Shown here piece by piece: positions 1-6,530 of a DNA stretch of 10,815 bases. Under the pieces are notes generated by a model. The model saw nothing but the letters and a program-made list of their open reading frames with translations, did not search any database and was not told the DNA's origin. A program made the position numbers and the translations under genes. The number at the start of each line of letters is the position of its first letter. Positions within the stretch are counted from its first letter, which is position 1. The stretch covers positions 1-10,815 of the forward strand of contig JANLIM010000055.1 in assembly GCA_024654145.1 (NCBI GenBank). Direction: 5' to 3'. Source of the DNA: Candidatus Zambryskiibacteriota bacterium (GTDB lineage Bacteria; Patescibacteriota; Minisyncoccia; Phycocordibacterales; Zambryskibacteraceae).

Positions 1-3
1 CAT
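1..3 (-). other. Possible start codon of a further downstream gene
   Basis: Read on the minus strand, the last three bases are ATG, 28 bases beyond the stop of the preceding methyltransferase gene. They are preceded by a purine-rich stretch (AGAGAAGAAAG) that could serve as a ribosome binding site. Only the start codon would be inside the window, so nothing can be said about the product. It would fit the operon continuing to the left. Confidence 0.2.
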
Positions 4-31
4 CTTTCTTCTCTACTATCACCAATTATTG

Positions 32-817
32 TTAATGATGAGTGCATACTGTCATTTCGTGATAATTTATAACTTTCCATTTTGGGAATTTTTTAGCTAC
101 TTTTTTCCAAACTGTACTGTTATCCTCTATAAAATATACAAAGTTTTTATTGAGGTGCGGACAAATACTATCTAATGTTTTTAGTATTGATTCATCAGTA
201 TGAGCCCCATCATCTATTACAATATCCAACTTGTCTCCCTTAAGAATATTTTCCAGTAATTTTATATTATTCTCGAATTGATCAAACAGATGAACCTCTA
301 TATTCTTATTACTAAATGCACCAAGTTCTCTTAAATTTTTTATATTCTCTTCATAGTTGAATAGGTCAATATCCGCACCTATTACTCGTCCCCCTCCAAA
401 TAAGTCTGACCAAATTGCTAGCCCAGTACCACGGAGGATTCCCACTTCTAATAATGCTACTTTCTTATCTAGAAATTGTTTAAGGTACTTAGAGTATATT
501 GGAGCATAATTATGGTAAAGGGGATTCATTCTATCACCACCCCTCATTCCTTTTCTTCTAAGCACTTCGAATTCTCGTGTGTCATTGGGACTCAATTTAT
601 TAACATATGCCCCGGTAACTAACCCCCCATATTTTTCTTCAGTTTTAACAAGCCACGCACTAGTTCCAGCTTCTTTAGCCCAACGTGATAAAATTCCGAT
701 CTTGGAGAAAAGAAAGATAAAAATTGGCATTATTTGCCCACCTTTTAATTTTTTAATGACAGGTAAGTACATTACATTTCTATACTTTTCCATAATTTTT
801 TTTAACAGAGTTTTCAT
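32..817 (-). CDS. Class I SAM-dependent methyltransferase, macrocin/MycE O-methyltransferase-like
   Basis: This 261-residue protein probably transfers a methyl group from S-adenosylmethionine to a sugar or similar hydroxyl. Residues 1 to about 60 are a basic, partly hydrophobic leader. The Rossmann-type domain follows: a glycine-rich SAM motif LLEVGILRGTG (122-132), a ribose-binding acidic strand VIGADID (145-151), and IVIDDGAHTDES (199-210), then YFIED (228-232). The DDGxH plus IED pattern is typical of the macrocin O-methyltransferase/MycE group, where acidic residues bind a metal; that function is inferred here. The start is 3 bases after the previous stop; a later Met at residue 30 is possible because the N-terminal stretch has no recognised domain. 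G+C is low, roughly a third in hand-counted lines. The substrate is unknown; a glycan is likely from the neighbours. Confidence 0.8.
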   Translation of the reverse strand: MKTLLKKIMEKYRNVMYLPVIKKLKGGQIMPIFIFLFSKIGILSRWAKEAGTSAWLVKTEEKYGGLVTGAYVNKLSPNDTREFEVLRRKGMRGGDRMNPLYHNYAPIYSKYLKQFLDKKVALLEVGILRGTGLAIWSDLFGGGRVIGADIDLFNYEENIKNLRELGAFSNKNIEVHLFDQFENNIKLLENILKGDKLDIVIDDGAHTDESILKTLDSICPHLNKNFVYFIEDNSTVWKKVAKKFPKWKVINYHEMTVCTHH

Positions 818-820
818 ACT

Positions 821-1414
821 TTACTTTATTGCATAAATATAATAACCAGATGTTGTGTTTCTTTTTTCCATTTTAAATAATTTATCCAAAAAGTTCGCTA
901 TAGGGTTTAATAAAAACTGTAACTTATACTGCATAGGCACGAAAAAGAAAAGAGCCTTAAAGTACCCTCCCCTTTTTATTAGTTCGACCTTGGAAAAATC
1001 TTTAAACAACTCATGCAAAGTATCATCAAAAAATCTCCAATAGTCTGGGTAGTGGCCTTTTCTAGCGTGATAAGGATAAGTAGAAGGAACATGCACAAAT
1101 ATTTTCCCACCTGGTCTTAAAATCCTATAAAGTTCCTCCACAGCCCTGATGGGGTCCCAAACATGCTCCAAAACTGAGTGGCAGATGATTGCATCGATAG
1201 TGCCAGTTTCAATTGGCATCTTATGTATATCTCCTATAATATCTGCACCAGATTTTGAATCGTAATCAAAGGTTTGATAGTTAGAGTTTGAAAAAAGATG
1301 TTCATACTCTTTAAGCCACTTTTGAAATCGCTCTCCTCCACCTACATCTAATACTCTTTTCTCTTTACTCAATTCGATCATGCACTTACTAATAAAATTA
1401 TGATAGTTATTCAT
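821..1414 (-). CDS. Class I SAM-dependent methyltransferase (Methyltransf_11 type)
   Basis: A compact 197-residue methyltransferase. Visible motifs are the SAM-binding VLDVGGG (21-27), an acidic residue ending the second strand near D50-D52, the motif around CHSVLEHVWDP (78-88), and LRPGGKIFVHVP (99-110). The DYWRFF stretch (124-129) is common in methyltransferases found in glycosyltransferase clusters. Its length is normal for a single-domain member. The ATG directly abuts the TAA of the preceding gene, with no bases between, so the two are very probably translationally coupled. Like both flanking methyltransferases it is AT-rich compared with the glycosyltransferases upstream. The acceptor cannot be deduced; methylation of a sugar or lipid-linked glycan precursor is inferred from context only. 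Confidence 0.85.
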   Translation of the reverse strand: MNNYHNFISKCMIELSKEKRVLDVGGGERFQKWLKEYEHLFSNSNYQTFDYDSKSGADIIGDIHKMPIETGTIDAIICHSVLEHVWDPIRAVEELYRILRPGGKIFVHVPSTYPYHARKGHYPDYWRFFDDTLHELFKDFSKVELIKRGGYFKALFFFVPMQYKLQFLLNPIANFLDKLFKMEKRNTTSGYYIYAIK

Positions 1415-2068
1415 TTATTTTGCTTTAAAATTGTTTTTACAAACAAACACCAGATCAAAAGAAAACATACCTGGCCAAAATTTATCAAGTACTGAAAAGC
1501 GGCCTAATGGTAAGGCGTAAACTGAAGTGAAATACCTTGATAGTAGCTCCATAATTTCTCCTCGTGAAAAGTGGTTAATGTGCGTCGGGTCAGAAAGAGG
1601 TGTGTTCTTCTTCACGCCAAATAAGTACTTTATTCTATTTTTAAAACTAAATGCATTAGGCACTGATCCTACGAAAACCCCATCGGAATTTAGATGGTCT
1701 CTTACTTTTTCTACAATTTTTTCTGGAAAAAATAGATGCTCCAAAACTTCACCAGCCACTATTACATCAAACTTACGCCCCTCTAATTCTTCCCAATCCC
1801 CATATAAGTCCATTTCTATTGCTTCTATACCCAACTCACCAGCCTTGCGAAGTGCAATTGCATCCACGTCTCCCCCCGTCACGTTATTTCCTTCTATAAA
1901 AAATTTTGTAAGTGCCCCATCGCGACAGCCAATATCAAGCACATTCTTGTCCTTACCAATAACCGATGCGAACAAATTTCCCCTTTCTTCCTTAAGAATA
2001 CTGAAACCAGGCGCTCGACGCTTTGCATGATGCTCCTCGTATAATTTCTTAGTAAAAGATTTATCCAT
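1415..2068 (-). CDS. Class I SAM-dependent methyltransferase (UbiG/Methyltransf_23-like)
   Basis: A 217-residue methyltransferase. The SAM motif is VLDIGCRDG (43-51). The second acidic strand is GGDVD (65-69), followed by MDLYGDW (86-92), FDVIVAGEVLEHL (100-112), and VFVGSVPN (131-138). HINHFS (163-168) matches the conserved His-rich turn often seen in Methyltransf_23 proteins. The start lies 3 bases after the stop of the glycosyltransferase gene. The only ribosome-binding candidate, AAGG, sits one base before the ATG, so initiation may depend on coupling. It is the first gene of the AT-rich trio. It is only distantly like its two methyltransferase neighbours, so the trio is not an obvious recent tandem duplication. 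The substrate is unknown. Confidence 0.85.
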   Translation of the reverse strand: MDKSFTKKLYEEHHAKRRAPGFSILKEERGNLFASVIGKDKNVLDIGCRDGALTKFFIEGNNVTGGDVDAIALRKAGELGIEAIEMDLYGDWEELEGRKFDVIVAGEVLEHLFFPEKIVEKVRDHLNSDGVFVGSVPNAFSFKNRIKYLFGVKKNTPLSDPTHINHFSRGEIMELLSRYFTSVYALPLGRFSVLDKFWPGMFSFDLVFVCKNNFKAK

Positions 2069-2071
2069 ACC

Positions 2072-3121
2072 TTATTCAAAATATCCTAGCATCTTATGGA
2101 TCAAGTCCTTTATACCATTTTCCTTCAGTAGCACCGATATTCTATTCTGCCCTTCGGTGTTCCTGCTGTGTGAATCATTAAGTGCGAATTTGATCACATG
2201 CGCAAGGTGATCGGCGTCTTCCGGATTTTCTACGATCCAACCATCTGGGAGCTTACCTTTGAAAAAAGTGTTACCCACCACTGTTTTAAGCCCGGAAGCC
2301 AGCGCCTCAAAAATGGTCTTATCCAGGCTGCCATCAGGAGTAAGGTTTATAAAGACTTTGTATTGCCTGTAAAGCTCGGGTGCCTCTTCGTGGGAGATAG
2401 CAGGCAGGAGCCGCACCTTTCTTCCCAATCCATTGAGCTTGATCCTGGCCTTGAGCGAGTCGTAATACTCTGCATCTGCTTCCAGCGCATCGCCCACAAT
2501 GTCTGCTTTAAAAGCCACCCTTTTCTTATGCAGCCGGCCCAAGCCGTCGATAATGTACTCAAGGCGCTTCACAGGAGCAATGCGGCCAAGCACAAGAATA
2601 TTGTTGCTCTCTACAGGCATGGCAGACGGCCTGAAGTTGTCTAGGTCGATGCCAACTGGCATGAGCTCAGCGTTTCGGCAATGTTCCACGAATGCCTGTG
2701 GCGAAGTATGGAATACCTTGTGTGAAAGAAAGCAGGCAAGATCTGTCTTCCAATCCCCCACAGGATGGTTGCGCCAGAGGAAAACTTTCTTGCCCATTAA
2801 TCGCCAACAGATACCAGCCAGGAGGACGTATTCTTGGTTCATATGCACGAAGACCGAGTCGTAGTTTTCTCTTTCTTGCCAGATATATTTGTAAAATTTG
2901 AATGAAAATACTAATCTACGAATCACATTCGAATGCTGCGAATATTGCTCTTTGCCCAGTGAGAGCACTTTTACGTTTTTAGGCAGCTCATACTTCCCTT
3001 TCTCGAGGCAAATCACAGTTACTTTCTCAAACTTCTTGGAAAACTCTTCAATCCAACGGTGGAAAAAGCCGAGAATTGGATCGTCGATATTAACTTTTTG
3101 CGTAACTATGAGTAGCTTCAT
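2072..3121 (-). CDS. GT4-family glycosyltransferase
   Basis: A 349-residue retaining glycosyltransferase of the GT-B fold, probably cytoplasmic at the membrane face and using a nucleotide sugar. The N-terminal acceptor domain covers about 1-165, with the linker MPVGIDLDNFRP at 154-165. The donor domain starts at ILVLGRIAPVKRLE (175-188). GSLDKTIFEALASG (264-277) is the donor-binding loop: Glu272 is kept, while the first Glu of the usual E-x7-E motif is Gly264, a form I associate with a known GT4 subset. The reading frame extends to 3148, but I chose the ATG at 3121. It forms an ATGA overlap with the TGA of the preceding gene, has AAGGA four bases upstream (3126-3130), and begins with the typical MKLLIVTQ strand. 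Sugar and linkage cannot be told. Confidence 0.88.
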   Translation of the reverse strand: MKLLIVTQKVNIDDPILGFFHRWIEEFSKKFEKVTVICLEKGKYELPKNVKVLSLGKEQYSQHSNVIRRLVFSFKFYKYIWQERENYDSVFVHMNQEYVLLAGICWRLMGKKVFLWRNHPVGDWKTDLACFLSHKVFHTSPQAFVEHCRNAELMPVGIDLDNFRPSAMPVESNNILVLGRIAPVKRLEYIIDGLGRLHKKRVAFKADIVGDALEADAEYYDSLKARIKLNGLGRKVRLLPAISHEEAPELYRQYKVFINLTPDGSLDKTIFEALASGLKTVVGNTFFKGKLPDGWIVENPEDADHLAHVIKFALNDSHSRNTEGQNRISVLLKENGIKDLIHKMLGYFE

Positions 3122-4281
3122 TTGATCCTTTTGCTTGTCTCTTCCCACTCCTCCTTAAGACGTTGGAGATAATCTTCTTTAGAAAGGAGCTTGGCTTCCA
3201 GGGTCTTCCTTAGGTTGAGCCTGAGATTCTCCCTTTTTTGATTATTTTCTATAAGATCGCAGAGGCCATCTATAAAGAGACTGGTCTCTGTCGCAGTATA
3301 AATATATGCGTCCTTACCCGGCCCAAGCTCCGATGCAAGGCCCACAGGAGTTGTCACCACAGGCAAACCGGAAAGCCCCGCTTCGACCAAGGCCAGCCCA
3401 TAGCCCTCAAAAAGACTGGTCTGAAGAAAGGCATTGGCCGACTTATAGTAAGAAGCTAGGTTTTCCTGCCAGCCGGCAAACTCTACCGCTCCTTCAAGGC
3501 CAAGTTTTTTCACCAGTGACTTGAGATTCCCCTCTTGTGAGCCTTTGCCCACAATGAGGAGTCCTGCGTCCGGGAAGCGTTCTCTGACTCCCTTTAGAAT
3601 ATTGAGAGCAAGAGGAATATTCTTCTCCGGCTCGAGACGGCAGACCATGAGAATTATGAAGTGCCAGGGATAAAGGGTGTGAATATCGAAGCTAAGAGGA
3701 GCATTTTCAATACGTGTCCGATCAACAAAAATAGGCAGAACTGTCACAGGAGCAGGAGTCGATTGAGAAACTTTTTCTTTCAAAAACTGGCTCACCACTC
3801 TCACCGAATCCGCGGCTCCCAGAGTTCGACCAAGTTGGCGTCTCCTCGCCAGATTCTGAAGGCCCTTAAAATTATTTGAGTATGGGTCAGTGTGAAGTTG
3901 GACCTCAAGAGGGATTCTCCACTTGTTTTTAATCTTGAGCCCGGCCCAGCCACACTCGAAGGGGTCCTGCACGGTAATAACAGAGAGGCCGCGCACAAAT
4001 TTATTTTTGAGCACTATTTTTTTCCCGATCTTAACCGCATCTAGAGGGCGGAAGTATTTGTAAGAAGAGTTGGTGGGATAAACGTGAACACCTTCGGCAA
4101 TTTTCAATTTACTACTCTCGATTCCCAAAGACTTCGTATGAGACCTGTCGCAGAGAAGGACGATATGAAGCTCTTCTACCAACGCACCGTATTCCTTCAT
4201 CCGCTCGGAAACTGCGCTCCCTGGGGTGAGGATATTACGATCACTTGAGATCATGAGAACCTTGAGTCCTCCGGAATTCAT
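3118..4281 (-). CDS. GT4-family glycosyltransferase
   Basis: A 387-residue GT-B glycosyltransferase with a complete donor site. The N-terminal strand is LKVLMISSD (6-14). The inter-domain region holds VLPIFVDRTR (181-190). The donor domain begins with MVCRLEPEKN (212-221), followed by LLIVGKGSQ (241-249), the E-x7-E motif EGYGLALVE (292-300), and LPVVTTPVG (306-314). It probably builds part of a surface glycan from a nucleotide sugar. The gene is 15 bases after its upstream neighbour, the largest gap in the operon, and that gap contains a TATAAT box, so it may also be transcribed separately. It ends in TGA, overlapping the next ATG by 4 bases. Confidence 0.9.
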   Translation of the reverse strand: MNSGGLKVLMISSDRNILTPGSAVSERMKEYGALVEELHIVLLCDRSHTKSLGIESSKLKIAEGVHVYPTNSSYKYFRPLDAVKIGKKIVLKNKFVRGLSVITVQDPFECGWAGLKIKNKWRIPLEVQLHTDPYSNNFKGLQNLARRRQLGRTLGAADSVRVVSQFLKEKVSQSTPAPVTVLPIFVDRTRIENAPLSFDIHTLYPWHFIILMVCRLEPEKNIPLALNILKGVRERFPDAGLLIVGKGSQEGNLKSLVKKLGLEGAVEFAGWQENLASYYKSANAFLQTSLFEGYGLALVEAGLSGLPVVTTPVGLASELGPGKDAYIYTATETSLFIDGLCDLIENNQKRENLRLNLRKTLEAKLLSKEDYLQRLKEEWEETSKRIK

Positions 4282-4287
4282 TTTTTT

Positions 4288-4316
4288 ATTATACCCTTAT
4301 TTTGAGCCGTTTAAAA
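4288..4316 (-). promoter_or_regulatory. Candidate internal promoter with TATAAT next to the start codon
   Basis: A perfect TATAAT (4288-4293) lies in the 15-base gap between two glycosyltransferase genes, six bases (all A on the minus strand) before the ATG at 4281. A weak -35 candidate, TTTTAA (4311-4316), is 17 bases upstream, inside the preceding gene. A start point about seven bases after the box would fall at or next to the ATG, so the transcript would be leaderless or nearly so. The identity of the -10 box is seen; its activity is inferred. Confidence 0.45.
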
Positions 4317-5373
4317 GCTCTTGAATCACCCTTATATTTCCCCGCAAATTGTCTTCCCAGCTCATTTTTATATCGAGTTTTTTCACAAAGTTCTCAGCTT
4401 GTGCATACCCCTTCTCGGTTAAAAGAAAGGTGACTCTCTCCCTTAGATCATCTTCACTACTGGCGTTGAAGCGCAAAAATTCCGGCACCTCGAAAGGTAG
4501 CCCGTTCTCCCAACTTACGATAAAGGGCTTTCCCAAGCCTATTCCCTGCAAAAGGTAGTTGGGGTTGAACTCTGTAAGCGCAGGGGCCAGGGTAAAGAGA
4601 CAGGTTGAGGTCTCCCTAATCACCTCTTCCTGAGACACGTGGCCGCGGAACTCTACCTGATTCTCGATGCCTTCATTTATAGCAATACTCTGCAGGCGTG
4701 TTTTCTCGGGCCCATCTCCAAGAAAGATAAGTTTCAAGTCCCCGTGTTCCCTGAAAATTGGGGCCAGGGCGCGCAGGCTTAAATCCAGGTTCTTATAAGA
4801 GGTCAGGCGACTGGCAAAGATAATAGTCTTTTCCCGAGTAGATGACCTGGTACCCTTTATTTCAATAGGGTTAATAATAACTTCAATCTTGTCTGGGGAG
4901 ATCCCGTAGTAATTTTCATACAACTCTTTCAGCAAACTGGTGGTAACAATGATCTTGTCAGCTCCTTTAAGAACAAATTTTGAGAGCCGGTACATGAGAT
5001 CCTTCTGGTATTCACCCTCTTCATACCAGTCTCTAAGGGAAATGTTTCTCTTCTCCCCCGCCCTTTCCCAGGCAAGGTCTCCACCAATCCTGAGAATCAG
5101 CTTTCTGCGGAAAAGGCACACAGCTATAAGGGCAGGCAAGCCGGCACCTACGGCATCATACGCATAAACAAGAGAGCATCTGCGCACCTTGGGAAGAAGG
5201 CTGAGGAAATACAAGAGATGTCTTATCCCAGATGGGTAAGACCTATAATGAGCCAGAGCCACAAGCTCGGTCTCTATTCCGTACTGAGGAAACTGCTCAA
5301 AGTGTGCCCGAGCATGCACTGCTGGCCCTCCGGCATCCGGAGGGTAGATAGAAGCTGCTATGAGGACTCTCAT
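4297..5373 (-). CDS. GT4-like glycosyltransferase with altered E-x7-E motif
   Basis: A 358-residue GT-B glycosyltransferase. The N-terminus MRVLIAASIYPPDAGGPAVHA is the usual first strand plus the Gly-Gly acceptor loop (15-16). VIINPIEI (165-172) marks the linker, IIFASRLTSYKNLDLSL (184-200) the donor domain, and LIFLGDGPEK (215-224) the nucleotide-binding strand. The donor motif reads E268-x7-Q276, so the second Glu, which in this family contacts the nucleotide sugar, is Gln. The enzyme may use a different donor, or be slower or inactive; the rest of the fold looks intact. It begins two bases after the previous stop, with AAGG seven bases before the ATG, and ends 15 bases before the next gene. 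It is a middle gene of the long operon. Confidence 0.85.
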   Translation of the reverse strand: MRVLIAASIYPPDAGGPAVHARAHFEQFPQYGIETELVALAHYRSYPSGIRHLLYFLSLLPKVRRCSLVYAYDAVGAGLPALIAVCLFRRKLILRIGGDLAWERAGEKRNISLRDWYEEGEYQKDLMYRLSKFVLKGADKIIVTTSLLKELYENYYGISPDKIEVIINPIEIKGTRSSTREKTIIFASRLTSYKNLDLSLRALAPIFREHGDLKLIFLGDGPEKTRLQSIAINEGIENQVEFRGHVSQEEVIRETSTCLFTLAPALTEFNPNYLLQGIGLGKPFIVSWENGLPFEVPEFLRFNASSEDDLRERVTFLLTEKGYAQAENFVKKLDIKMSWEDNLRGNIRVIQELLNGSK

Positions 5374-5375
5374 AC

Positions 5376-6530
5376 CTATACCTTATCAAAAACTCGCGCT
5401 TTCATCTCCTTTGCCACAAGGTCCCAATCATACTTCTCGCGAGCCAGGTTTCGGCCATTATTAATAAGCTTCTGCCTCAAATCTGGGTCACCAGCGAGCT
5501 TGGTGACCTGACGGGCAATGTTTTCGGGATCCTTCACTTCACAAAATAGTCCTGTCTCACCATCACGAAGGAAGTCCACGATGCCTCCTACAGGTGTAGC
5601 GATGACAGGCAAACCTGCAGCCATAGCTTCTATAAATGAGTTGCCGAAACCCTCTGCTATGGAAGGGCGAATAAAGATGTCTGATGCATGCAAATATTTA
5701 GGTACATCTTCTGACGGAATATGCCCAAGGAACTTGACCCTCGACTCGAGCAGAGCATCCACTGCTAAGGCCTTGAGGTCCCTCTCCTGCGGGCCCACAC
5801 CTAGAATAAGAAGTTTGTAATGCTCCGGTAGAGACTTGAGAGCGAGTATGATGTCCCCCACAGCGTTCTTCTCTACTAAACGAGACGTGGTGATGAGAAG
5901 TGTGTCTGTCGTAGAGAAGCCAAACCTATTCCTCAACTCCATTTTCTCAGAATCTTTTATCTCCGTCTGAAAATTCTTGTAATCAACACCGTTTGGGATC
6001 ACCTCTACTTTGCCTTTGTGACCCATGATAGAGGCGTAGTCAGAAAGATAAAGCGAGATAGCCTGAACGATATCAGCATTAGTAAAAATTTTACGGAAAA
6101 AAGGGTTGATCCAATAAAGAGATCGGCGCTTCATGTACTCAATAGGATCCCCCTCTTGCAGAGTAAGAATAAAGGGAACTTCTGGAAAAGTATATTTGAA
6201 GAACAGAGCCGCTCCTCCAGCTCGATTGGCCATGATGGACCAGATTGCATCGTAATGCTTCTCTTTGTGGAGCTTCCTCGCGAACAGTGCCGCTTCTATG
6301 GGAAAAGTAATTTTGTTTGCTTTGATACGATAGAGGTTAACATTGCCAACTTTTTCCTTCTCCGCATGGTTGTCGTCGAAACGCATTGTAATCATGTCGA
6401 ACTCAATATCATTGATACGATTTGTTATTTCTTTGACAGCAATTTCTGCCCCGCCTTCTACCGGGTAATACGCGAGAGAGAAAATTAGAATACGTTTATT
6501 CCCTGTAGTGAGCATGGTCGAACTAGCCAT
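5376..6530 (-). CDS. GT4-family glycosyltransferase
   Basis: A 384-residue GT-B glycosyltransferase with all family landmarks. ILIFSLAYYPVEGGAE (14-29) has the Gly-Gly loop, VIPNGVD (177-183) is the linker, SRLVEKNA (216-223) opens the donor domain, LILGVGPQ (241-248) is the nucleotide strand, and EGFGNSFIE (293-301) is an intact E-x7-E, followed by LPVIATPVGG (307-316). Its start codon lies inside the end of the ATPase gene, an 8-base overlap, so translation is probably coupled to the ATPase. I see no good ribosome binding site. A second Met at residue 6 (6515) is a possible start, since the family core begins near residue 12. Any length change in the tandem repeats just upstream would disturb this coupling. 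Confidence 0.9.
   Translation of the reverse strand: MASSTMLTTGNKRILIFSLAYYPVEGGAEIAVKEITNRINDIEFDMITMRFDDNHAEKEKVGNVNLYRIKANKITFPIEAALFARKLHKEKHYDAIWSIMANRAGGAALFFKYTFPEVPFILTLQEGDPIEYMKRRSLYWINPFFRKIFTNADIVQAISLYLSDYASIMGHKGKVEVIPNGVDYKNFQTEIKDSEKMELRNRFGFSTTDTLLITTSRLVEKNAVGDIILALKSLPEHYKLLILGVGPQERDLKALAVDALLESRVKFLGHIPSEDVPKYLHASDIFIRPSIAEGFGNSFIEAMAAGLPVIATPVGGIVDFLRDGETGLFCEVKDPENIARQVTKLAGDPDLRQKLINNGRNLAREKYDWDLVAKEMKARVFDKV

Noticed and set aside
1527..2030. 167-codon open frame on the plus strand
   Set aside because: It is opposite a methyltransferase with all SAM motifs; its Ser/Pro-rich product looks like an antisense shadow.
3118..3120. Possible recoded TGA (genetic code 25)
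   Set aside because: TGA here forms a neat ATGA overlap at the end of a full-length enzyme, and TGA also ends the orphan gene just before a terminator, so it acts as a stop.
3122..3148. Nine-codon N-terminal extension of the glycosyltransferase
   Set aside because: The ATG at 3121 has an ATGA overlap and a ribosome binding site, and starts at the family's first strand.
6018..6488. 156-codon open frame on the plus strand
   Set aside because: It lies wholly opposite a complete GT4 glycosyltransferase gene and shows no recognisable motifs of its own.
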